Assembly (NCBI RefSeq): GCF_030732985.1
Contig: NZ_JASHJX010000018.1
Location: 1 to 64,000, forward strand
Length of the DNA stretch: 64,000 nt
Reading direction: 5' to 3'
DNA from: Nioella sp. MMSF_3534
GTDB taxonomy: Bacteria > Pseudomonadota > Alphaproteobacteria > Rhodobacterales > Rhodobacteraceae
The notes below the pieces were generated by a model, which saw only the letters and a list, made by a program, of their open reading frames with translations, did not search any database and was not told the DNA's origin. Each line of letters starts with the position of its first letter. Positions within the stretch are counted from its first letter, which is position 1. Below are positions 32,144 to 43,047 of this stretch, piece after piece. Both the position numbers and the translations under genes were made by a program.

Positions 32144-34747
32144 CTACTTCTTCGCGGCTTTCTTGCGGGCGGGCTTCTTCTTGCCGCCCTTGGCCTCGCG
32201 CTCTACGATCAGCTCGATGGCCATCTCCATGGTCACATCCTCGGGCTTCACGTCCTTGGGGATGGTGGCATTCACCTTTTCCCATTTCACGTAAGGCCCG
32301 TAGCGGCCCTCCATCACATTGACCGCGCCGCCGCGATCCGGGTACTCGCCCAGTTCTTTGAGCGGTGCGACCGCCGTGCGGCCCCGGCCCGGCCCGCGAG
32401 AGCGTTTCTCGGCCAACAGCTCCACTGCCCGGTTCATGCCGATCTCGAACACGTCATTGGGGTCGCGCAGGTTGGCATAGGTGGGCTTCTCGGCATCTGC
32501 CGCCGTATGCATCACGTAAGGCCCGAAGCGGCCGAAATTGGCGCTGATCATGTTGCCGTCTTCCGGGTGCGGGCCGATTTCGCGCGGCAGGCTGAGCAGT
32601 GTCAGCGCCTTTTCCAGGTCCATCGCGTCGGCAGACCACCCCTTGGGCAGGCTCGCGCGCGGCGGCTTCTTGTTGTCCTCGGTAACTTCGCCCTTCTGCA
32701 CGTAAGGCCCGAAGCGGCCCGAGCGCAGGGTGACGGCCTCGCCCTCATCATAGCCAAGCACCTTGTCGCCCGCCTGCGCATCCGCATCGCCGCCAATGGG
32801 GCGGGTGTAGCGGCATTCGGGGTAGCGGGAACAACCAACGAACCCGCCGGTGCGCGAGGTTTTCAGATGCAGACTGCCCTCGCCGCAAAGCGGGCATTGA
32901 CGCGGGTCGGTGCCATCTTCACGGGGCGGGTAAAGCTGCGGGGCCAGCGCCTCGTCGAGCTTGTCCAGCACCTCGGTGATCCGCAGCTCGGACGTTTCGG
33001 CAATCGCGGCGGAAAAATCACGCCAGAACTTCGTCAAAACCGCCTTGTAATCCAGATCACCGGCGGAGATTTCGTCAAGCTCCTCTTCCAACTCGGCGGT
33101 GAACTCGTAGCCCACATATTTACGGAAGAAGTTCAGCAGGAAGATCGTGACGATCCGGCCCTTATCCTCCGGGAACAGGCGGTTTTTGTCTTTCCGCACA
33201 TATTCGCGGTCCTGAATCGTGGTGATGACCGAGGCATAGGTGGAGGGCCGCCCGATGCCGAGCTCCTCCATCTTTTTCACAAGCGTCGCCTCGGTGTAGC
33301 GCGGGGGCGGCTGCGTGAAATGCTGCTGGCCCAGAATCGCGCCATCGTCCGACATCAGAGCCTTGCCGTCGGCGGTCAGGCGGGCATGTTCGTCGGCCAT
33401 CGCGCGGCCAACTTTCCCCAGTTTGTCGCCCTGGCTGATCTGCGGCAGGCGGCGGTCCTCATCGGACCCGGCATCGTCGTCACGGCCTTCCTCATAGACC
33501 TTCATGAACCCGTCGAACATCACCACCTGCCCGGTGGCGCGCAGAACGACCTGTTCGTCATCGCTGCTGATATCGACCGTGGTGCGTTCCAGCCGCGCGG
33601 CCTCCATCTGGCTGGCGATGGTCCGCTTCCAAATGAGGTCATAGAGCTTTTTCTGATCGGCCTCCGACACGCGCAGGCTGGCGGGATCCTTCGACATATC
33701 CGTGGGGCGGATACATTCGTGCGCTTCCTGCGCGTTCTTGGCCTTGTTCTTGTAGATGCGGGGGCTTCCGGGCAGGTACTCGGCCCCGTATCGGTCCTTG
33801 ATCGCATCGCGGGCGGCGCTGACCGCCTCGGGCGCCATGTCGATCCCGTCAGTCCGCATATAGGTGATGTGCCCGGCCTCATAGAGCCGCTGCGCCGCGT
33901 TCATCGTCTGGCGCGCGCCGAAGCCGAATTTGCGGCTGGCTTCCTGCTGTAGGGTCGAGGTCATGAAGGGGGCAGAGGGATTGCGGGTCGAGGGCTTGGC
34001 TTCGACCGATGCGACGGAAAGCGCCCGCGAGGACACCGCCTGTACGGCCATGGTCGCGGCGGCCTGGTTGTCGAGGTCGTAGCGGTCGAGTTTCTTGCCG
34101 CCCAGTACCGTCAACCGTGCCTCGAAGGTCTGCCCGCGCGGGGTTTCCAGAACCGCCCGCACCGACCAGTATTCGCGCGGGTTGAAGGCTTCGATCTCCA
34201 TCTCGCGTTCGACGATCAGCCGCAGGCAGACTGATTGGACACGCCCGGCAGATCGCGCGCCCGGCAGCTTGCGCCACAGGACCGGGCTCAGCTTGAAGCC
34301 CACGAGGTAATCGAGCGCCCGGCGGGCCAGATAGGCCTCAACCAGCGGTTCATCCACCTGCCGGGGGTTCTTCATCGCCTCGGTCACGGCGGTCTTGGTG
34401 ATCGCGTTGAACACCACCCGGCTGACTTCGGTCGATTTCTTGATCGCGCGGCGCTTGGTCAGGGCTTCCTGCAAATGCCACGAGATCGCCTCGCCCTCGC
34501 GGTCGGGGTCGGTCGCGAGGATGAGTTTGTCATCGGTTTTGAGCGCATCCGCGATGGCTTTGACATGCTTTTTCGAGTCGTTTCCGACCTCCCACAGCAT
34601 CTCGAAATCCTGATCCGGGTCGACCGACCCATCCTTCGGCGGCAGGTCGCGCACATGGCCGTAAGAGGCCAGAACGGTGAAGTCATCCCCGAGATATTTG
34701 TTGATTGTCTTGGCTTTAGCCGGGGATTCGACGACGACGACTGGCAT
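32144..34747 (-). CDS. topA: DNA topoisomerase I
   Basis: An 867-aa type IA topoisomerase that relaxes negative supercoils. The TOPRIM domain opens with VVVESPAKAKTINKYLGDDF and has the DPDREGEAISWHL acidic triad. The active-site tyrosine is in ITYMRTDGIDM (about residue 300). One C-terminal zinc ribbon is seen (CPLCGEG and CSRYPEC), followed by repeated GRFGPYV modules. The tail is Lys-rich (KKKPARKKAAKK), for DNA contact. dprA lies upstream on the same strand, an arrangement common in alphaproteobacteria, although a small plus-strand gene sits between. Confidence 0.96.
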   Translation of the reverse strand: MPVVVVESPAKAKTINKYLGDDFTVLASYGHVRDLPPKDGSVDPDQDFEMLWEVGNDSKKHVKAIADALKTDDKLILATDPDREGEAISWHLQEALTKRRAIKKSTEVSRVVFNAITKTAVTEAMKNPRQVDEPLVEAYLARRALDYLVGFKLSPVLWRKLPGARSAGRVQSVCLRLIVEREMEIEAFNPREYWSVRAVLETPRGQTFEARLTVLGGKKLDRYDLDNQAAATMAVQAVSSRALSVASVEAKPSTRNPSAPFMTSTLQQEASRKFGFGARQTMNAAQRLYEAGHITYMRTDGIDMAPEAVSAARDAIKDRYGAEYLPGSPRIYKNKAKNAQEAHECIRPTDMSKDPASLRVSEADQKKLYDLIWKRTIASQMEAARLERTTVDISSDDEQVVLRATGQVVMFDGFMKVYEEGRDDDAGSDEDRRLPQISQGDKLGKVGRAMADEHARLTADGKALMSDDGAILGQQHFTQPPPRYTEATLVKKMEELGIGRPSTYASVITTIQDREYVRKDKNRLFPEDKGRIVTIFLLNFFRKYVGYEFTAELEEELDEISAGDLDYKAVLTKFWRDFSAAIAETSELRITEVLDKLDEALAPQLYPPREDGTDPRQCPLCGEGSLHLKTSRTGGFVGCSRYPECRYTRPIGGDADAQAGDKVLGYDEGEAVTLRSGRFGPYVQKGEVTEDNKKPPRASLPKGWSADAMDLEKALTLLSLPREIGPHPEDGNMISANFGRFGPYVMHTAADAEKPTYANLRDPNDVFEIGMNRAVELLAEKRSRGPGRGRTAVAPLKELGEYPDRGGAVNVMEGRYGPYVKWEKVNATIPKDVKPEDVTMEMAIELIVEREAKGGKKKPARKKAAKK

Positions 34748-34868
34748 TCAAAATGACCTCTGGACAACGGATAACGGGTGGCGCGGGAACATGTGTCGCT
34801 CTGGCAGGGCTTGTCAATGCGCTATCGGAAAAAGACAATGCGGCCATTCAACCGCAAGGATTTTCCGC

Positions 34869-35300
34869 ATGAGATTTCTTCTGACCCTGGCCCTTTCGAT
34901 TTGCCTTGCCCCCATGGCCCTTGCCGACCCGGTCGAGCCCCCGCGCGGCAGCGCCCTGCGCGCCGAGATTCTCGATGTGCTCCGCCGCGATGTGGAACCG
35001 CGTTTCGGCGGGCCGGTGGAATTCGTGGTCGAGACGCTGTTGGTCGACGGCCGCCGGGCAGTCGCCAACCTGACCGCACAGCGCCCGGGCGGCGCGCCGA
35101 TTGACCTGGCGTCCTCGCCATTGGTGACGGTCGAGGGCATCCCCCCCGACCTGATCGACGGGCCGACGGTGCAGGCGTACCTGTACCGACCCGGCACCTA
35201 TTGGCAGATCGTCGAGTATTCCATCGGCGCGACAGATGCCTGGTGGTGGGGCTGGGACTGCCGCAACTACGGGGATTTCTTCCCCGAACCTCTGTGCTGA
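34869..35300 (+). CDS. Secreted hypothetical protein
   Basis: A 143-aa protein with a clear signal peptide (MRFLLTLALSICLAPMALAD). It is mixed alpha/beta and ends in an aromatic, Cys-containing tail (DAWWWGWDCRNYGDFFPEPLC). I do not recognise a family. It lies between the minus-strand dprA and topA genes and overlaps dprA by 34 bp at the convergent ends. The frame is open upstream to 34677, but the signal peptide fixes the start at ATG 34869. Confidence 0.72.
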   Translation: MRFLLTLALSICLAPMALADPVEPPRGSALRAEILDVLRRDVEPRFGGPVEFVVETLLVDGRRAVANLTAQRPGGAPIDLASSPLVTVEGIPPDLIDGPTVQAYLYRPGTYWQIVEYSIGATDAWWWGWDCRNYGDFFPEPLC

Positions 35301-36469
35301 GCGTCGGCCAGTGAAATCAGCCCGCCGGGCTGACGCTGCACGGCCCCCTCCAGCTCCATTCGGGACAGGACGGCGGCGGCCTCGAACGGGCTGATGCCCA
35401 GATCGCGCAGCAATTGGTCCTCCGCCACGGGGGCGGGGCCAAGCTGGGACAGGATGCGGGAATTGAGCGCCGCCCGGTCGCGCCAGTCGCGTTCCGGCTG
35501 TTTGGGCAGCTCGGGGATATCCGCAAGCGGCAGGCGCTTTTGGCGGGTGGGCTGTTCCGCCGGGCCGATGGCCTCGATCACGTCTTCGGCATTGCGCACC
35601 AACGTGGCCCCGTCGCGCAGCAGCCTGTTGCAGCCCGAGGCGCGGGTATCCATCGGGTGACCCGGCACCGCCAGAACCTCGCGCCCCTGATCGAGTGCGT
35701 TCCGGGCGGTGATGAGCGAGCCGGACCGCGCCGCGGCCTCTACCACGATCACGGCGCGGGCAAGCCCCGACACGATGCGGTTTCGCTGCGGGAAATGGCG
35801 GGCCTGCGGGTCCAGCCCGAAGGGCTGTTCGGACAGGCGCAGGCCCTGTTTGGCAATGTCATGCGCAAGCTCGGTGTTTTCGGCCGGGTAGATCACGTCG
35901 AGCCCGCCCGCCTGCACGGCGATTGTGCCCTTTGCCAATGCCGCGTGATGGGCCAGCGCGTCGATGCCGCGCGCAAGGCCCGAGACGATGACAAACCCTG
36001 CCTCCGACAGCTCGCCTGCCAGCTTGCGCGCCATGCGGCTGCCAAGGGAGGAGGCATTGCGGGTGCCGACCATGGCCAGCATCGGGCGGTCCAGCAGCCG
36101 CGTGTCGCCGAGCGCCCAGAGGATCGGTGGCGCATCGGCGCAATCGGCCAGATCGGCGGGAAAACCCGGATCGCCAAGGCCGAGCATTCGCGCACCCACA
36201 CGCTTTGCGGCCTTGACCTCTGCCAGCGCCGCGGCCTCCGAACAGACCTCGTACGCCTCGACCCCGGCCTGTTTCGCAACCTCCGGCAAGGCGGCAAGGG
36301 CCGCGTTCGCGCTGCCATGTTCCGCCAGCAGCCGCCGGAAGGTGGCAGGCCCCACCCGGCGCGACCGGATCAGCCGCAGCCGTGCCAGCCGGTCGGCATT
36401 GTCGGCCGAGGGGCCGGGGCGATAGGCGGTCGCCGCCTCATGAAACCCTGTGTCGCTGTCCATCCACAT
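35267..36469 (-). CDS. dprA: DNA processing protein DprA
   Basis: A 400-aa DprA/Smf protein that loads RecA onto incoming single-stranded DNA during transformation. The Rossmann-like core shows MVGTRNASSLGSRMARKLAG, SGLARGIDALAHHAAL, QRNRIVSGLARAVIVVEAAA and NALDQGREVLAVPGHP. An N-terminal SAM-like part and a C-terminal winged helix (ISPFEAAAVLSRMELEGAVQ) frame it. The start is Met1 or Met3 (36463). Confidence 0.94.
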   Translation of the reverse strand: MWMDSDTGFHEAATAYRPGPSADNADRLARLRLIRSRRVGPATFRRLLAEHGSANAALAALPEVAKQAGVEAYEVCSEAAALAEVKAAKRVGARMLGLGDPGFPADLADCADAPPILWALGDTRLLDRPMLAMVGTRNASSLGSRMARKLAGELSEAGFVIVSGLARGIDALAHHAALAKGTIAVQAGGLDVIYPAENTELAHDIAKQGLRLSEQPFGLDPQARHFPQRNRIVSGLARAVIVVEAAARSGSLITARNALDQGREVLAVPGHPMDTRASGCNRLLRDGATLVRNAEDVIEAIGPAEQPTRQKRLPLADIPELPKQPERDWRDRAALNSRILSQLGPAPVAEDQLLRDLGISPFEAAAVLSRMELEGAVQRQPGGLISLADAQHRGSGKKSP

Positions 36470-36507
36470 GAGTCGGAAGGCTAGGCGGCAAAGGGTTAAC
36501 AGGCGGT

Positions 36508-36999
36508 TTACGGGTCGAGAGCAACGCGTTTGGCAAAGAAGCGCAGCTTCAGGCGGAAGGGTCCGGCAGAGCTGTCCACTTCGGCCTCGCCTGCGCCGGT
36601 TTCTTCCCAGCCCTGCCGCGTATAGAAGCGTGCCGCGCGGTGGTTTCCAACCCCGATATCCAGCCGCGCCAGCCCGACACCGCGCCGCGCCAACCGGTCC
36701 TCGCCATCGGCCAGCAACCGGGCGGCAAGCCCGTTCGAACGGGCTTCCGGCGCCACGTATAGTTGGTAGATCTCATCGTCGCGGATCGCACAGAAGCCAA
36801 GCGCGGGATCGTCACCCGCCATGATCGTGTCGGGCAGCAGGGCGACAAGACGCCGGGCAAAGTCTTCTTCCGTCCTGAGGGCCGTCAGAGAAGGCGGTGT
36901 GTAGGCGGCATGGGCCTCGTGCCAGCCCGCGTGCCAGAGCCGGGCCAGCGCCGGAACATCCTCGGCGCGCGCGGGGCGAAGCGGGGGCAGGGACGTCAT
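36508..36999 (-). CDS. GNAT N-acetyltransferase
   Basis: A 163-aa acetyltransferase: LRPARAEDVPALARLWHAGW opens the fold, YQLYVAPEARSNGLAARLLA is the acetyl-CoA-binding motif A, and GNHRAARFYTRQGWEE is motif B. Acceptor unknown. ATG 36999 is chosen over a TTG at 37020. It lies between dprA and tldD on the same strand without overlap. Confidence 0.87.
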   Translation of the reverse strand: MTSLPPLRPARAEDVPALARLWHAGWHEAHAAYTPPSLTALRTEEDFARRLVALLPDTIMAGDDPALGFCAIRDDEIYQLYVAPEARSNGLAARLLADGEDRLARRGVGLARLDIGVGNHRAARFYTRQGWEETGAGEAEVDSSAGPFRLKLRFFAKRVALDP

Positions 37000-37099
37000 C
37001 AGGCTGTCAGCGGCGCGCAAGAATGTGACGCCCGGCCATCGCCCGCACGCCGGAATGTCCTCATCGCATCGGCCCGCAGCAGTCCGCAGACGCAGGGTC

Positions 37100-38524
<1,425 letters not shown>

Positions 38525-38707
38525 GGGGGGAGGGACCTTTCCAAGCCGAAAATGATCTGTGTCAACCAAAACCGGACAATCAACGAGGTGAGACATTTTT
38601 CACCACTGTCTTGTCACGATCCCATCTATATGGTTCTACACCAGATAGACGCAACGGGGGTGAGCGTGGCCGATCCGGCCGATCCCCGCAAGGACAGGAC
38701 GATAAGA

Positions 38708-39595
38708 ATGCAACTTCTCAAGAAGCTGAACGGCCTCTGGGCCGGTATTGGTGCAACATTCGCCGCTGGCATGGCCGCCGCGCAAACCGCACCCGAAGGA
38801 CTGGAAGTCATCGGCGCGCCGGAACCGGCTGGTATCGGTTGGCAGCCTGCGGCCACCAGCCTGGCCGAGCAGATCCATTTCCTCAATGGCATGATCCTCT
38901 ACATCATCGCCGCGATCTGTATCTTCGTGCTGGCCTTGCTGGTCTGGGTCATCCTGCGCTACAACGCGCGGTCCAACCCGACCCCGGCAACCTTCAGCCA
39001 CAACACCCCGATCGAAGTGACCTGGACGCTGGTGCCGCTTGGCATCCTTGTGTTCATCGGCGCCTTCTCGCTGCCGGTCCTGTTCAACCAGCAGGAGATT
39101 CCGGAAGGCGACGTGGTGATCAAGGCCACTGGCCACCAGTGGTACTGGAGCTACGAATACCCCGGCACCGATATCGACTTCGCAAGCTACATGCTGGCCC
39201 GCGACGAACTGGAAGCGCATGGCTACAGCCAGGATGAATACCTGCTGGCCACCGACACCGCCGTCGTGGTTCCGACCGGTCAGACCATCGTGATGCAGGT
39301 GACCGCATCCGACGTGATCCACAGCTGGACGATCCCCTCCTTCGGTGTGAAGCAGGATGGTGTTCCGGGCCGTCTGGCGGAACTGTGGTTCGAGGTCGAT
39401 GAAGGCAACGAAGGCATCTATTTCGGCCAGTGTTCCGAGCTTTGCGGCCTGAACCACGCCTTCATGCCGATCACCGTCATGGCCGTGACCACCGAAGAAT
39501 ACGAAGCCTGGCTCGCCGGTGGCGGCACCGATTTCGCATCGCTGATGGATGGCTCCATCGCGGGCGATATCGAACTGGCTTCGGTCGAAGACTAA
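38708..39595 (+). CDS. ctaC: Cytochrome c oxidase subunit II
   Basis: A 295-aa subunit II of the aa3 oxidase that receives electrons from cytochrome c through CuA. It has a signal sequence (to about residue 26), two membrane helices, and the cupredoxin domain with VIHSWTIPSFGVKQDGVPGR. The CuA ligand loop is CSELCGLNHAFM, with the aromatic GHQWYWSYEYP patch for electron entry. ATG 38708 opens the oxidase cluster. An AT-rich stretch of about 110 bp lies between it and tldD and should hold both promoters. Confidence 0.96.
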   Translation: MQLLKKLNGLWAGIGATFAAGMAAAQTAPEGLEVIGAPEPAGIGWQPAATSLAEQIHFLNGMILYIIAAICIFVLALLVWVILRYNARSNPTPATFSHNTPIEVTWTLVPLGILVFIGAFSLPVLFNQQEIPEGDVVIKATGHQWYWSYEYPGTDIDFASYMLARDELEAHGYSQDEYLLATDTAVVVPTGQTIVMQVTASDVIHSWTIPSFGVKQDGVPGRLAELWFEVDEGNEGIYFGQCSELCGLNHAFMPITVMAVTTEEYEAWLAGGGTDFASLMDGSIAGDIELASVED

Positions 39596-39666
39596 GCTAG
39601 ATCACTGGTCACGGGCGGCCCTGTCCCCGTCCGTGATCAATCCCAATCCAGCGATACAGGCCCGAG

Positions 39667-40605
39667 ATGAGCGATTTCACCGCGAATACCAGCAGCACCC
39701 CGCAAGAGGCGCAGTTCGGCGACTATGTCGCCCTGCTCAAGCCCCGCGTGATGTCGCTTGTCGTGTTCACGGCCTTCGTGGGCCTGATGGTCGCGCCGGT
39801 CGGCGTGCCGCCGGTCGATGCCTTCACGGCGATCCTGTTCATCGCCCTTGGCGGCGGTGCGTCGGGCGCGCTGAACATGTGGTATGATCGCGACATCGAC
39901 CAGGTGATGAAACGCACGCAGTCGCGCCCGATCCCGTCGGGCCGCGTGGCCCCCGGTGAGGCTTTGAGCCTCGGGCTTTGGCTGTCGGCCCTGTCCGTGG
40001 TGATGCTGGGTCTCGCCGCCAACTGGTTCGCTGCCGCCTTCCTGGCCTTCACCATCTTCTTTTATGCCGTCGTCTACACGGTTTGGCTGAAACGCCTTAC
40101 GCCGCAGAATATCGTCATCGGCGGCGCTGCCGGTGCCTTCCCCCCGATGATCGGATGGGCGGTGGCAACCGGTGGCGTGTCGGTCGAATCCGTTCTGATG
40201 TTCGCGCTCATCTTCATGTGGACGCCGCCCCATTTCTGGGCGCTGGCGCTGTTCATGAAGTCCGACTATGACGAGGCCAAGGTGCCGATGCTGACCGTGA
40301 CCCATGGCCGGCCGCACACCCGCAAGATGATCCTTGTCTACACCCTGCTACTGGCCCCTGTTGCCATCGCCACCGGGCTGACCTCGATCGGCGGGCCGGT
40401 CTACATGGCGGCTGCCGTGGTGCTTAACCTGATGTTCGTCAAGGGCGGCTATGACATCTGGAAGCGGACCGAAGAACAGGCGCTGGACGACGACTACAAG
40501 ACCGAGAAGAAGGTCTTCCGCTTCTCGCTGCTCTACCTGTTCCTGCATTTCGGCGCATTGCTGGCCGAGGCCGGACTGAGCAGCTTCGGGTTGGGGGGCT
40601 GGTAA
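39667..40605 (+). CDS. ctaB: Protoheme IX farnesyltransferase (heme O synthase)
   Basis: A 312-aa UbiA-type membrane prenyltransferase that adds a farnesyl group to heme B to give heme O, the first step to heme A. The two Mg-diphosphate sites are visible: NMWYDRDIDQVMKRTQSRP and the second DYDEAKVPML region. Around nine membrane helices. Sits between ctaC and the assembly genes and 1 bp before the coxF-like gene. Confidence 0.95.
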   Translation: MSDFTANTSSTPQEAQFGDYVALLKPRVMSLVVFTAFVGLMVAPVGVPPVDAFTAILFIALGGGASGALNMWYDRDIDQVMKRTQSRPIPSGRVAPGEALSLGLWLSALSVVMLGLAANWFAAAFLAFTIFFYAVVYTVWLKRLTPQNIVIGGAAGAFPPMIGWAVATGGVSVESVLMFALIFMWTPPHFWALALFMKSDYDEAKVPMLTVTHGRPHTRKMILVYTLLLAPVAIATGLTSIGGPVYMAAAVVLNLMFVKGGYDIWKRTEEQALDDDYKTEKKVFRFSLLYLFLHFGALLAEAGLSSFGLGGW

Positions 40606-40606
40606 G

Positions 40607-40801
40607 ATGCCGATCACCGAGACCCACGAGATTCACAAGCGCCGTTTCGGTCGCAATCTGGGCGTTGCGCTGACCCTTCTGGGGTTTGTCGCCATCGTCT
40701 TCCTGCTGACCATGTCCAAAATCCGCAATGGCGGCTCCGTCGAGGCGTTCGATCATTCGGTGCGCCCGTCGATCACGCAAAGCGAGGGGGAAAGCCAATG
40801 A
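40607..40801 (+). CDS. Small cytochrome oxidase cluster membrane protein (CoxF-like)
   Basis: A 64-aa protein with one membrane helix (about 18-37, NLGVALTLLGFVAIVFLL). Its flanks are polar. A small protein of this kind occurs between ctaB and ctaG in many Rhodobacterales and is often labelled CoxF or an oxidase-assembly protein; its role is not established. It overlaps ctaG by 4 bp (ATGA). Confidence 0.8.
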   Translation: MPITETHEIHKRRFGRNLGVALTLLGFVAIVFLLTMSKIRNGGSVEAFDHSVRPSITQSEGESQ

Positions 40802-41373
40802 CCGATCAGCCGACTCCGAACTACAGCAAGACCGTGTGGAAGCTGGTCGGCGTGGTCAGCTTCATGCTGGCGCTCGGCTTCGCCTCGGTGCCGCTTTACG
40901 ATCTGTTCTGCCGCGTCACCGGGTTCGGCGGCACCACTTCGGTGTCTGAAACCGGCAGCGATGTCATTCTCGACCAGACCATCCTGATCCGCTTCGACGC
41001 GTCGCTGGATCACAACATGGAATGGGAATTCGAAGCGCCGTCCGAACCGATGGAGATCCGCATCGGCGAAACCGGAATGGCCTTCTATACCGCCTATAAC
41101 CCCACAGACCGGCCGATTGCCGGAACCGCGACCTATAACGTCACACCCTATGTGGCGGGCGGCTATTTCTCCAAGATCGCGTGCTTCTGCTTTACCGAGC
41201 AGATCCTCGACCCCGGCGAACGGGTGGAAATGCCTGTGACCTTCTATGTGGACCCCGAGATCGTCGATGATCCGGAAGCCAGCCACATCCCCGCAATAAC
41301 CTTGTCCTATACGTTCTACGAAACGGACTTGCCCGAAGACGAATACGCCGCGCTAGATGGCGACAGTGAGTGA
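40798..41373 (+). CDS. ctaG: Cytochrome c oxidase assembly protein CtaG/Cox11
   Basis: A 191-aa Cox11-type copper chaperone that delivers copper to CuB of subunit I. One N-terminal membrane helix is followed by an immunoglobulin-like outer domain with the copper-binding CFCF motif in [10 protein letters not shown]. The single Cys in [10 protein letters not shown] after the helix is also conserved. It sits in the expected place between ctaB and subunit III. Confidence 0.95.
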   Translation: MTDQPTPNYSKTVWKLVGVVSFMLALGFASVPLYDLFCRVTGFGGTTSVSETGSDVILDQTILIRFDASLDHNMEWEFEAPSEPMEIRIGETGMAFYTAYNPTDRPIAGTATYNVTPYVAGGYFSKIACFCFTEQILDPGERVEMPVTFYVDPEIVDDPEASHIPAITLSYTFYETDLPEDEYAALDGDSE

Positions 41374-41393
41374 CCACGGAAGGACCGCGCAAA

Positions 41394-42209
41394 ATGGCCC
41401 ACGCTAAAAACCACGACTATCATATTCTCACACCCTCGATTTACCCGTTCCTGGGGGCCGTCGCGGCCTTCCTGATGCTGTTCGGTGCGGTCCTGTGGAT
41501 CTCGGGCAGCGGCCCGTGGCTGTTTGCCATCGGCTTTGTCGGTGTTCTCTACGTCATGTTCGGCTGGTGGAAGGACATGGTCGCCGAGGGCAATGGCGGT
41601 GTCGACCACACCCCCGTGGTGCGGATCGGTCTGCGCTATGGCTTCATCCTGTTCATCATCTCGGAGGTGATGTTCTTCCTCGCGTGGTTCTGGGCGTTCT
41701 TCAAGCACATGCTCTACCCGATGAGCGAATATGAGGGCTCCACCTATGTGACCCCTGACATTCACGTGGTCGATGCCTTCCACCTGCCGCTGATGAACAC
41801 GCTGGTTCTGCTGCTGTCGGGCTGTGCCGTGACCTGGGCCCACCACGCGCTTGTGCATGAAAACAACCGCAAGGATCTGATCTGGGGCCTGTCCATCGGC
41901 ATCATCCTCGGCCTGTTCTTCACCGCCCTCCAGGCCTATGAATACTGGGAACTGATCGCCCATGAAGGCTGGAGCTTCGGTGGCGACCGCTTCTACGGCA
42001 CCTTCTTCATGGCCACCGGGTTCCACGGCCTCCACGTGATCATCGGGACGATCTTCCTGGCCGTCTGCCTGTTCCGCGCCATCGCGGGGGATTTCACGCC
42101 CGAGCGTCATGCCGGGTTCGAGGCCGCTGCCTGGTACTGGCACTTCGTGGACGTCGTCTGGCTGTTCCTGTTCTTCGCCGTCTACATCTGGGGTCAGTCG
42201 ACCCTGTAA
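41394..42209 (+). CDS. ctaE: Cytochrome c oxidase subunit III
   Basis: A 271-aa, seven-helix subunit III. It has the family stretches [17 protein letters not shown], the conserved glutamate-containing QAYEYWE, and [16 protein letters not shown] with [14 protein letters not shown] at the end. It binds phospholipid and stabilises proton pumping by subunit I. ATG 41394 has GGAAGGA upstream. Subunit I (ctaD) is not in the cluster, as is usual in the group. Confidence 0.96.
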   Translation: MAHAKNHDYHILTPSIYPFLGAVAAFLMLFGAVLWISGSGPWLFAIGFVGVLYVMFGWWKDMVAEGNGGVDHTPVVRIGLRYGFILFIISEVMFFLAWFWAFFKHMLYPMSEYEGSTYVTPDIHVVDAFHLPLMNTLVLLLSGCAVTWAHHALVHENNRKDLIWGLSIGIILGLFFTALQAYEYWELIAHEGWSFGGDRFYGTFFMATGFHGLHVIIGTIFLAVCLFRAIAGDFTPERHAGFEAAAWYWHFVDVVWLFLFFAVYIWGQSTL

Positions 42210-42306
42210 GCTTCGGGCCGCCTGTGCGGGGCGGCCTGACATGATCCGGCGATGCGTGGTCTTGCCGGGTGATGGTAAACGGGTGCAACTGCCTTGGAAC
42301 AAAACC

Positions 42307-42334
42307 AAAGGGCCGGCCACGGGGTCGGCCTTTT
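42307..42334 (+). terminator. Probable terminator after ctaE
   Basis: AAAGGGCCGG and TCGGCCTTTT form a stem with one bulge, followed by T residues, between ctaE and the SURF1 gene. It may reduce read-through into SURF1 rather than stop it. Confidence 0.5.
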
Positions 42335-42353
42335 CCTGTCGGGGACGGATGAC

Positions 42354-43031
42354 ATGAAACGGGTGATCTTGCCTTTGCTGTTCGGGGTGGTGGGTTGTGC
42401 CATCCTGCTCAAGCTCGGCTTCTGGCAGGTGGACCGGCTGGCGTGGAAACAGGCGCTGCTGGCCGATATCGACGCGCGGATCGTGGCCGCGCCCGTGGAC
42501 CTGCCCGACACCCCGACCGAGGACCGGGACCAGTTCCTTCCAGTGGCCGTCTCCGGTACGATCGGCGAGGGAGAGATCACCATCCTCGCCTCGCTCCGCA
42601 ATGCCGGGCCGGTCTTTCGCATCATCCGCGATTTCGAGACCGAGGACGGGCGGCGCATTCTGATCGACATGGGCTTCGTGCGCGAAACCGACCGGCTGAC
42701 GCTCCGCGAGAGCGACATCCAAGCCGATCTGGTGGGCAACCTGCATTGGCCCGATGAGATCGGCAATCAGACCCCGGAACCCGATCTGGAGGCCGGAATC
42801 TGGTTCGCCCGCGACATTCCCGCCATGGCGGAGGCCCTGAATACCGAACCCGTCCTGCTGGTTTTGCGCGATCCGCCGCAAACTGACCTTGGCGTGACGC
42901 CCTTCCCCGTGGACAGCGGCGCGATTCCAAACGACCACTTGTCCTACGCGATCACGTGGTTTCTGCTGGCAGCCGTGTGGTTGGGGATGACACTCTACCT
43001 CGTCTGGCGTATCAGCAGGCGAGCGAACTGA
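42354..43031 (+). CDS. SURF1 family protein
   Basis: A 225-aa protein with membrane helices at both ends (about 3-20 and 200-217) and the family blocks KLGFWQVDRLAWKQALLADI and GRRILIDMGFV. The C-terminal NDHLSYAITWFLLAAVW is typical. SURF1 binds heme A and helps insert it into oxidase subunit I. ATG 42354 is the start matching the first helix. thrC follows 16 bp downstream. Confidence 0.92.
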   Translation: MKRVILPLLFGVVGCAILLKLGFWQVDRLAWKQALLADIDARIVAAPVDLPDTPTEDRDQFLPVAVSGTIGEGEITILASLRNAGPVFRIIRDFETEDGRRILIDMGFVRETDRLTLRESDIQADLVGNLHWPDEIGNQTPEPDLEAGIWFARDIPAMAEALNTEPVLLVLRDPPQTDLGVTPFPVDSGAIPNDHLSYAITWFLLAAVWLGMTLYLVWRISRRAN

Positions 43032-43047
43032 AGGCACTGAATTACCC

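Noticed and set aside
31520-33952. Long open frame of about 810 codons on the plus strand opposite topA
   Set aside because: High GC content in coding DNA removes stops from the antisense frame. The topA frame on the other strand explains the region fully, and the antisense protein is low-complexity and His/Arg/Gly-rich.
38600-38707. Specific promoter elements for the ctaC operon
   Set aside because: The gap is AT-rich and must hold promoters, but I could not find -35 and -10 elements with acceptable spacing.
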